Below, in pieces: positions 57,593-64,000 of a stretch of DNA of 64,000 nt. Source of the stretch: an uncultured Ruminococcus sp. (GTDB lineage Bacteria; Bacillota; Clostridia; UBA1212); NCBI GenBank assembly GCA_902792515.1, contig CADAZX010000002.1, forward strand, positions 1 to 64,000, read 5' to 3'. The notes beneath the pieces are model-generated. The model did not search any database and was not told where the DNA came from. It worked only from the letters and a program-made list of their open reading frames with translations. The stretch's first letter is position 1. Each line of letters opens with the position of its first letter. Position numbers and translations under genes: made by a program.

Positions 57593-58933
57593 TCAGTGCT
57601 TTTTCCTGATAACGAGCGCGCATGCCGCAAGGGCGATAACCGCGAACGTTCCGCCGATAATGTTGCCGCAGCCCGTCTTCTTGGGCTCCGGAGTGGGAGC
57701 TTCGGTCGGGGCGGGCTCGGGGGTGTTCGTGGGAGGTTCGGTCGGAGCCTGGGTCGGAGTGGCCGGAGCTTCGGTCACTTCGGGAGTGGGAGTCTCCTCG
57801 GGGGTGGGCTCTTCAGTCTCTTCGGGACCTTCGTAAGTCGCGGTCTTGTAGGTGCAGGTCGGATAGTTTTCGGCTTCCTCACCTTCGTTGTAGAAGAATT
57901 CCCATCCTTCGACGGAGATCTCGTCGCCGCCCCAGTAACCGATGTCGCCGTCGTTGGACGCGGTGACAATGATCAGGTATCTGCTGCCGCCTTTTAACTT
58001 GGCGCTGAAGTCGAGAACGAGATCCTGGTTGTCCTTGTGGTCGGTTACCGAACCGTGGGCGATCGCTCGTCCTTTATAGGTGGTGTCGTAGTCGGTGTCC
58101 CAGCGGTAGACTTCCCAGTCGATGTCGGATCCGGGTCCGTTGTTGTTCCAGGTAGGAGCGTTTTTGAAGGTGAAGGTGTGTAGAACCTTGCCCTCGGGAA
58201 TCTCGGCCGTGAGGATCGCGAAGTCGTCCATGGACTTGAAGCTGCGTGCGTTGTCGCCGACGCGTTTTACGATCTGAACCGCACGGTCGTCGAAGAATTT
58301 GGCTTCCTGAGAAGGGCCTTCGAGCGGGACAATGTAGTCGGTCACGCCTTCCGTCTTCTCAAACTGAAGCGCGAAAGCGAACTCGTTGGCAACCGTTCCG
58401 CCGAAAACGAGATGCCTGTTCATGTAGACCATCGGGCAGTCGGGAAGGACTACATAATGGCCCGCCTCGGGGTTGGAGCCCTTCGAGGAAAGCTGAGAGA
58501 TCTTGAAAACGTACTGGCCCGCCGCGAGCGGCTTGTCAAGCTCCAGAATGTAGTTTACGACGTCGCCGTCAAAATGAACTTCCTTTGTGAAAGAAGCGGT
58601 GCCGGCTATTGAAGTTTCGGCGTCGGTGGCAAAGGGGAAAATCTCGAATTTGACGTCAACGTCACGGTCGTCGTCGGATTTGCCTGCGTAAAGCGCGGGG
58701 AACTTGATTGCCTTAAGCGGCGCACCGGTGCGGAACGAAACGTAACTGTTGCCGAAGCACTCCTCGTCCTCGTTAAACTGGTTGAGCCAGTTGCCGGGGC
58801 CGGGATCTCCTTCGTATGTCAGAACCTCAACGGTCGTCGGATCTTCGGCTGCGGGCTCTTCCGCGAACGAGAAGAGTGAGCAGAGGGAGAAGAGAACTGC
58901 TACGGCAAGAATAATTGATAATACTTTTTTCAT
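57593..58933 (-). CDS. Secreted protein with C-terminal TGCG anchor-like tail (paralogue 2)
   Basis: A 446-aa paralogue of the neighbour. It has a signal peptide (about 1-24, ending FSFAEE), a beta-rich body and a Pro/Thr/Glu linker (about 355-410). The tail EPKKTGCGNIIGG is followed by a hydrophobic helix and RKKH. That tail is almost identical to that of the next gene, while the bodies are unrelated. Two tandem 20-nt ribosome-binding modules precede ATG 58933. Surface exposure is likely; function unknown. Confidence 0.7.
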   Translation of the reverse strand: MKKVLSIILAVAVLFSLCSLFSFAEEPAAEDPTTVEVLTYEGDPGPGNWLNQFNEDEECFGNSYVSFRTGAPLKAIKFPALYAGKSDDDRDVDVKFEIFPFATDAETSIAGTASFTKEVHFDGDVVNYILELDKPLAAGQYVFKISQLSSKGSNPEAGHYVVLPDCPMVYMNRHLVFGGTVANEFAFALQFEKTEGVTDYIVPLEGPSQEAKFFDDRAVQIVKRVGDNARSFKSMDDFAILTAEIPEGKVLHTFTFKNAPTWNNNGPGSDIDWEVYRWDTDYDTTYKGRAIAHGSVTDHKDNQDLVLDFSAKLKGGSRYLIIVTASNDGDIGYWGGDEISVEGWEFFYNEGEEAENYPTCTYKTATYEGPEETEEPTPEETPTPEVTEAPATPTQAPTEPPTNTPEPAPTEAPTPEPKKTGCGNIIGGTFAVIALAACALVIRKKH

Positions 58934-58971
58934 TGCTGTACCTCCAAAATGATTGTCGTACCTCCAAAATG
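58932..58971 (-). repeat. Duplicated ribosome-binding module before the second secreted gene
   Basis: On the minus strand CATTTTGGAGGTACRRCAAT occurs twice in tandem (58952-58971, then 58932-58951). Only the second copy leads into ATG. The first copy would place an ATC where the ATG should be, so it appears to be a duplicated, non-used site or a standby site. Confidence 0.8.
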
Positions 58972-59085
58972 CTTTGCAAGAGCATCGAATCTTGGTTTTA
59001 TTCTAACAAATTTTCAACCCATTTTCAACCGCTAAAATATTTCCCGGAGGGGCGGAAAATAAAATCAGCCGCAAAAAGCTCCACC

Positions 59086-59165
59086 GTTACAAAAACGGGA
59101 CCGCCAAAACCGGGTGACGTTACAAAAACGGGACCGCCAAAACCGGGCGACGTTACAAAAACGCC
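59086..59165. repeat. 33-nt tandem repeat upstream of the second secreted gene
   Basis: Two complete units (59086-59118, 59119-59151) and a partial third share GTTACAAAAACGGGACCGCC followed by AAAACCGGGYGAC. Units one and two differ at one base. The rest of 58972-59313 shows no gene. Confidence 0.88.
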
Positions 59166-59313
59166 GCCCGGTGTCAGGCCTCCGAAGCGTTTCCGGACCG
59201 GAAAAACTTTGGGAGAGCAAAACGCACGGGCGGCGCGGGTTGTTTCAATTAATTATAATTCGGAAGCGCTGATTTGTTCGCCGCTTGTATAAAGAGCATT
59301 TAATCAGCGGTTC

Positions 59314-60792
59314 TCAGTGCTTTTTCCTGATAACGAGCGCGCAAGCCGCGAGAGCGATAACCGCGAAGGTTCCGCCGATCACGTTGCCGCAGCCGGTCTT
59401 CTTGGGCTCCGGAGTGGGAGATTCGGTCGGCTTTTCTGTCGGGGCGTCGGTGGCCTCGGGAGTCGCGGTCACATCAGGCGTGGGAGTCGGGGTAGGCGTT
59501 GCGGTCGGTTCGGGAGTCGCCGGGAACTGGGATCCCATGTCCGCGAATGCCTGCGCTTCGGCGAGCGTCTTGAAGAACGTAATGTAAGCAACCTTTACGA
59601 CGGTGTCGCTGCTGGTGGACGGGAAAGCGTCGAGACGGCAGGCGTCGAGGATGGACGTCCAGTTGCGCTGCCTTGTGAAGTCGACGTTGACAACCTGCCA
59701 GTCTTCGGTGTTGGCGTAGCGGTAGGACACGTTCTGGGCTTCGGCGTAAGCGCCGGGAGCTTCGTCGGTCGAGTAGTAGATGTTGCCCTGCAGACCGATT
59801 TTAGGATCGATCTTCATCTTGATCTGCATGATTTTATAAGTGTCGAGCTCGACCTCGTCCATTTCTTCCATAGAGATGTACGAACCGAAAGCCATGGTGA
59901 TGAAGGGGTCGCCGCCCTCCGGGATCGAGATGTCGTAGCACTTGTCTTCTTCGTTGAACGAAACGTCGTCAATGAGGTTGGCACCTGTCCAGAAATCGTC
60001 GTAGTCGTCGGAGTCGAAAATTATCGTTCCGAAGGGTGCGATTGTGGAGATGTCGGGAGTCGGCGTGGGCTCGGGAGTGGGCTTCGTTCTGTCGGGGCCG
60101 GCAAAGTTCTTAACGTCGTCCTCGGTCTTGAAGAACGCGATCCACGCGATGTCGTAGGACGTTCCGCCGGGAACGAGTCCCGAACGGCCGCCGAAGTAGA
60201 CGCCGTCGATTCTGAGGCTGTTAAGATAGCCTTCCCAGAAGGAGCCGCCCTCTTCCATTTCGGGAGCGGTGTAGGAGCCGGTCTCCTGCTCGGAGAGTCC
60301 GCCGGGAGCGTTGAGGATGTTGACCCACTTTTCGTTCTGCGTCGGGATGTAGCAGTAGAACGTCTTGAACGTGTCCATTCCGCCTTCGATGTCGAGGTGG
60401 AAAACGTTGGACGCGGAGAGTCCGTGCTCATCTGTTCCGAAGTGGACCTCGAACTGGGTCGCCTCGGAGGGGTTCTTGAGGTTGATCGCGAAGTAGGGGT
60501 ACTCGGAGCAGTCGAGGTCGGAGTACTGAGCGTCGGCAATCATAAAGTTGGGGTCGCCGATACCGTCGTCGGCTTCCATAATGTTCTCGGCAGCCGTGCT
60601 TCTGAGAACGCCCTCAACCCACTCAACCGTGCAGTTGGTCAGGCTAGTGTAACCGTAGTTCTCCATAACGGACTTCTCGTAAAAGTCGTAAATAAGGCCG
60701 GGCTCGGAGCCGTCCGCGAAAGCCGTGAACGGAACGGCGGCGATGAGAACTGCGAGAGCAACAAGCAGTGCGCAAATTCTGAATTTTTTCAT
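59314..60792 (-). CDS. Secreted two-module beta-sandwich protein with C-terminal TGCG tail
   Basis: A 492-aa protein with a signal peptide (about 1-26, cut near AFADG) and two related modules (about 30-230 and 255-425). The modules end in the similar motifs IAWIAFFKTEDDVKNF and VAYITFFKTLAEAQAF. They are carbohydrate-binding-like by appearance but unassigned. A Thr/Pro repeat linker leads to EPKKTGCGNVIGG, a hydrophobic helix and RKKH. ATG 60792 follows TAGGAGGT. It ends the series of three TGCG/GCG-tailed genes. Confidence 0.7.
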   Translation of the reverse strand: MKKFRICALLVALAVLIAAVPFTAFADGSEPGLIYDFYEKSVMENYGYTSLTNCTVEWVEGVLRSTAAENIMEADDGIGDPNFMIADAQYSDLDCSEYPYFAINLKNPSEATQFEVHFGTDEHGLSASNVFHLDIEGGMDTFKTFYCYIPTQNEKWVNILNAPGGLSEQETGSYTAPEMEEGGSFWEGYLNSLRIDGVYFGGRSGLVPGGTSYDIAWIAFFKTEDDVKNFAGPDRTKPTPEPTPTPDISTIAPFGTIIFDSDDYDDFWTGANLIDDVSFNEEDKCYDISIPEGGDPFITMAFGSYISMEEMDEVELDTYKIMQIKMKIDPKIGLQGNIYYSTDEAPGAYAEAQNVSYRYANTEDWQVVNVDFTRQRNWTSILDACRLDAFPSTSSDTVVKVAYITFFKTLAEAQAFADMGSQFPATPEPTATPTPTPTPDVTATPEATDAPTEKPTESPTPEPKKTGCGNVIGGTFAVIALAACALVIRKKH

Positions 60793-60981
60793 AAGTTTAC
60801 CTCCTAAAGTAAAAACTTTAATATAATTATAGCACGATTTTTGCGGAAATCAATTAAAAATCAAATCCGTCGTTTCGCCGTCGTTTCGATTGTTTCGGCC
60901 GTTTCATTCCGGCGCGCCTTCCTTTTTCGATCCGCGTTTCGTTTTCAACGCAATTGTCGTTTCCTGCGCGCGTTTTCACTT

Positions 60982-63123
60982 TCAGCGGTTCATCACCGCG
61001 AGAATTTTGTCGAAATCGCAGCTTCTTATCTGCGTGGCTCCGTCTTTGAGCTCGACCTGCCTGTCGGTGACCGCAACGTCCGCGTCCTCAGGGGCTTCAA
61101 CGACCTCAGTGGCCGCCATCTCGAAAAACGTGTACATATTAATAACGTCGGTGACCGAAAACGTCGGCATCAGGAAGTCCAGACGCCTCGTTCCCGCGAC
61201 CGTCACGACGCCGTTCTGAGCCTCGTTAAGCCACACGAAGTCGCGCTTTTTCAGGTCGATTCCGAAAAGATACGCGAAGGTGCTGTCGCAGTTGACCGTG
61301 AACGAGGACTGAACCGTTTTCGGCTCGAATATCTCGCCCGAGTCGGCGGTGTCGCGGAGCATGTAGCCCGCACGGCAGACGCAGGAGGAGAAAAACGTTC
61401 CCGAGTACACGTTGTCGCAGAAAACGAGGTACCTGACCTCGGGGTACTTCGCCTTGAACAGCGCGACGTCGACGTCGAAGAACTCGGAGCCGCCCTTGAA
61501 GCCAGACGTCTGGTCGCCCGAGTACGTTATCGCGTCCGAGCTGCCGTCCGCCATGGTGCGCCATGAGAACTCGCGCTGCGCGCCGTCCTCGGTGATGCCT
61601 ATGGCCGAGAGGTCGATGTCGTTGACCTTTTCCCAATACGTAAACGCCCTTATTTTCTTCGCGTCACCGATCGGGATCCTTGTGCCTTTCGCGAGAACGC
61701 CCGCGCCGCCGTTTGAGGCGCTCTCCTGCAGCGGGAGGGCGGCGCGGCGCATTTCAGGGTCGATGTAGACCTTGCCGAGGCGTCCCTTCAAAAGGCGCCT
61801 TATGTTTTGCTCGATGTCGGCGCAGAGGCTGTCCTTCTGGCCCGCGGTGATGTGCGACCTGCGCTTTTCGCATTCCAAAGGCGTCTCCGCGTGAACGCGC
61901 ACAGTGTTTCTGCGCACGAACCTGAACACGCGCGGTCCGTTCCCGCCGACAGACGGGTTTTTGTAGCGCAAAAGGAGCTGGAGGAGGACGATGAGGTTGT
62001 CGGCAGGGCACTCTCTCTTAAGAAAATCAAACTCCTCGCCGCTTTTGCATCTGCTGGCGATGTAGTCGAGATTCCTGAGGACCGAGGCGCCGCCTTTTCC
62101 CTCTTTTAAGGTCAAAACAGCGTTTTTGACGTCGCCCTGTCCGAGCGCCTTTTCAAATTGGGCGTAGACCGAGACGTTCCTGCCGCCGCGCATTTGGTTC
62201 ACGAAATCGGCCGCCTCGCCGCACTTCGGCTTGTAGTGGATGTGGTGGAGAATTCCGCACCAGACCGCCTGCTTTTCGCTGCACGCGCGGACGTCGCATT
62301 TGCCCTTTTCGAAGAGCCCGTCGATGACAGCCGTGACGAATTTTCTGTCGGCGTTTTTGAAGTTGAGACTGTTGATTTTTTCCGAATTATAGACCTCCGC
62401 GTTTATTTCCTCGACGACCTTCACCGTGTCGGAGAGCATCAGGAAGTCCGTGAAGGACACGTCGCGAAGGCCGCAGAGCAGCTTGATCGCGGTGTTTTTG
62501 GAGCTGATTTTTTTCACCTCGAAGCCGTACTCGGGAATGAAATTCAGAAGGAGGTCGAACTGAACCTTGCTGAGCGGTCTTGTCGAGAGCAGCAGGTTTT
62601 CGACGGTTTCGCGCAGTATCGCGACCGCCTCGTCTTCGGTGACGATCGTGAACTCTTTTACCTGAACGTCCTCCTTGAACTCCTCGCGCTCCGTCTCCTT
62701 CTCGAAAACGGAGTGACCGGGTTCGTCGAACCGTCCCATCCCGTAAGTCTGCGCGTAGTGAACGAGCTGGTCGAGAAACCGCGCGTATTCGGGCAGCTCA
62801 AGAACGCTCTTCGGGAACCCGCGGTAGAACGCCTCGGGGACTTTTTTCCCGATAACGTTGGACGCGTACTCGACGGTTTCGAGCGTCGCCAGTTCGCCGC
62901 CTTTTATAATGCGGATCCCGAGCTGGTCATAGAGCAGAAAAAGCGCCTCTTTCGAGTTGTTTTCGGCCGTTTTTCCGCCGTTTTCGGCCGTTTTTCCGCC
63001 GTTTTCGGTCGTTTTCCCGCCGCTTTCGGCCGTTATTCCGCCGTTTTCCGCCTCCCCGACGCCGCCTTTTTCCGCGACAAGTATTCTTTTTGTGAACAAA
63101 TAATCTTTATAGACCTGTTTCAT
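60982..63123 (-). CDS. TerD-domain-like protein with variable Asn/Gly repeat near the N-terminus
   Basis: A 713-aa protein. Residues about 20-60 contain heptad-like repeats of the type TAENGGK, encoded by 21-nt tandem repeats (about 62960-63060). The middle is helical and unassigned. The C-terminal part (about 480-660) shows TerD-type features: GTRIPIGDAKKIRAF, VNDIDLSAIG, ITYSGDQT, and RYLVFCDNVYSG, then a Gly/Arg segment DLKKRDFVWL. TerD domains bind Ca2+ and occur in stress and phage-related operons. No other ter genes are near. The TerD assignment is by pattern. Confidence 0.6.
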   Translation of the reverse strand: MKQVYKDYLFTKRILVAEKGGVGEAENGGITAESGGKTTENGGKTAENGGKTAENNSKEALFLLYDQLGIRIIKGGELATLETVEYASNVIGKKVPEAFYRGFPKSVLELPEYARFLDQLVHYAQTYGMGRFDEPGHSVFEKETEREEFKEDVQVKEFTIVTEDEAVAILRETVENLLLSTRPLSKVQFDLLLNFIPEYGFEVKKISSKNTAIKLLCGLRDVSFTDFLMLSDTVKVVEEINAEVYNSEKINSLNFKNADRKFVTAVIDGLFEKGKCDVRACSEKQAVWCGILHHIHYKPKCGEAADFVNQMRGGRNVSVYAQFEKALGQGDVKNAVLTLKEGKGGASVLRNLDYIASRCKSGEEFDFLKRECPADNLIVLLQLLLRYKNPSVGGNGPRVFRFVRRNTVRVHAETPLECEKRRSHITAGQKDSLCADIEQNIRRLLKGRLGKVYIDPEMRRAALPLQESASNGGAGVLAKGTRIPIGDAKKIRAFTYWEKVNDIDLSAIGITEDGAQREFSWRTMADGSSDAITYSGDQTSGFKGGSEFFDVDVALFKAKYPEVRYLVFCDNVYSGTFFSSCVCRAGYMLRDTADSGEIFEPKTVQSSFTVNCDSTFAYLFGIDLKKRDFVWLNEAQNGVVTVAGTRRLDFLMPTFSVTDVINMYTFFEMAATEVVEAPEDADVAVTDRQVELKDGATQIRSCDFDKILAVMNR

Positions 63124-63460
63124 TTTTGTCTCCTGTTTGATTTGAACGCCCTGAATATAGGGGAAAACCCTGAGCCGCCCTTGCGGCTGCGGTCAAAAAA
63201 TGCCGGGTTACCGAATGAACGGCAATCCGGCGTGGACATGCGCGCAAGTTAACGATATCACGGAACTTCCGGATTTTATGATCAAAAGAAGAAGTAAGCC
63301 CCGTTAGCTGTTTCTTGTCGCGACATATTCAATATACCATCGCTTTTCCGGTTTGTCAAGGGAATCCGCCGTTTTTGTCAGCCGTTTTTGTCAGGATTTT
63401 TGTCAGGCGCGCGACTTAAATTTGCCGGCGGAAAGCCGCTTGTGCGAAAAATCCGGCGGA
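63124..63460. other. Intergenic region with three 13-nt repeats
   Basis: Between the TerD-like gene and the U32 gene is a 337-bp gap. Three imperfect repeats of about 13 nt (CCGTTTTTGTCAG type) lie at about 63368-63407. A TTGTCAAG element at 63353-63360 could be the -35 of a leftward promoter, but no clean -10 is seen. Nothing else is recognised. Confidence 0.4.
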
Positions 63461-64000
63461 TCAGACGAAAACAGCCGTTCTGTAAACTGCGCGCTCATCC
63501 TCTCCGGGCTGCCTCGCGTTGACGGTTCCCAGGAGAACGCAGTTGCAGTCGAGCGGGTTTGTGACGATCCGGAACTCCCGCCCCGTTACGTCTCTGAGAC
63601 TCCCCCCCGCGAGGCCGTATTTCCCGCACGCGCCGCATTTGAATTTCCGCCCCTTCACTGCGAAACAGTGCTCGCTCCTCATGACCGGAACAACTCCGCA
63701 CGAGACGATCTCGGGAACGATCCCCTCCGGAAAACGCCCTGCGAGCGCCTTCTGCTCCCCCGGGTCGAGCTCGGGAAGAATCGCGAGCGAATCGAGTTTT
63801 CCGCGCCAGAAAAGGGCGGCCCCGCTGTTGAAAACGTTAAAAGCCGTGTCGCTCGCGAGGAAAAAGTCGTGCTGCGAAAAGCCGTTTTCCCGCAGAAGGC
63901 CGCTCAAGAATTCAAGATCGCCTATATTTTGAAGCGTGAAGCCGTCGAAAACCGCAGCGAACTCCGCGAACCGCTCTTTGAAAAGATCGAAAGCCTTCCC
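63461..64000 (-). CDS. Peptidase U32 family protein, C-terminal part (5' end outside window)
   Basis: At least 179 residues are visible and the frame is open to the window edge. Segments such as FDGFTLQNIGDLEFL, FNVFNSGAALFW and VVPVMRSEHCF, and the Cys-rich end with CGACG and DCNC, match the C-terminal half of U32 (collagenase-like) peptidases. In that family the Cys cluster is conserved. The gene starts to the right of 64000, so length, start and neighbours cannot be judged. Confidence 0.72.
   Translation of the reverse strand, partial: GKAFDLFKERFAEFAAVFDGFTLQNIGDLEFLSGLLRENGFSQHDFFLASDTAFNVFNSGAALFWRGKLDSLAILPELDPGEQKALAGRFPEGIVPEIVSCGVVPVMRSEHCFAVKGRKFKCGACGKYGLAGGSLRDVTGREFRIVTNPLDCNCVLLGTVNARQPGEDERAVYRTAVFV

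Overview
The window looks like the replication-origin neighbourhood of an uncultured low- to mid-GC Bacillota, most likely class Clostridia. Reasons: the Gram-positive origin gene set (dnaA, dnaN, recF, a RemB/YaaB-like gene, gyrB, parA, parB, mnmE, mnmG, rsmG, yidC, jag, rnpA, rpmH), strong AGGAGG ribosome binding sites with frequent GTG/TTG starts, a protein matching the Spo0A effector domain, a guanine-type riboswitch, and an F-type ATP synthase whose c subunit carries a Na+-type signature. No tRNA, rRNA, CRISPR array or insertion sequence was recognised.

Layout. 1-6.3 kb (minus): a stand-alone Spo0A effector-domain protein and a str-type operon (rpsL, rpsG, fusA, then tuf with its own promoter) not preceded by rpoBC. 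6.3-8.4 kb: a divergent intergenic region with a strict 10-bp array and a plus-strand Noc/ParB-like gene. 8.4-19.0 kb (minus): serS, a DUF4446 gene, parB, parA, gyrB, remB-like, recF, dnaN and dnaA. 19.4-21.8 kb (plus): DUF402, thyA, dfrA and an acyl-CoA thioesterase. 21.8-32.7 kb (minus): galM, the tldE/tldD pair, rsmG, mnmG, mnmE, jag, yidC, yidD, rnpA and rpmH (44 aa). 33.0-36.4 kb (plus): a degenerate metallophosphoesterase, a CapA-like protein and a PHP phosphatase. 36.5-44.7 kb (minus): the ATP synthase operon atpZ-I-B-E-F-H-A-G-D-C. 45.0-52.8 kb (plus): DUF1846, xpt, then a riboswitch-controlled nucleoside ABC transporter. 53.5-64 kb (minus): a zinc-ribbon membrane protein, three secreted proteins sharing a Gly-Cys-Gly C-terminal anchor-like tail, a TerD-like protein and a U32 peptidase truncated by the window edge.

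The most unusual signal is a family of short boxes (TGTGGGTTT / AAACCCACA, with the variant TGTGGATTT). They are phased by about one, two or four helical turns in the dnaA-dnaN intergenic region and again in two clusters at 53.3 and 55.6 kb. Beside the first of these clusters lies a 20-bp array of GTGGATTYTCC units with exact register. The DnaA encoded here has GGMNHTSV where the near-universal DNA-recognition signature is GGRDHTTV. I infer a DnaA with altered box specificity and remote DnaA-binding clusters, which needs experimental proof.

Segregation is served by ParA, ParB and three parS palindromes, each with a second element (GCCTA-N4-TAG) starting exactly 27 bp away. Many intergenic regions also carry unrelated short tandem repeats (16, 18, 31 or 33 nt), so minisatellites appear to be a habit of this genome. 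The rpmH-rsmG block is transcribed in the same direction as dnaA-gyrB rather than divergently, so the origin region has been rearranged relative to Bacillus.
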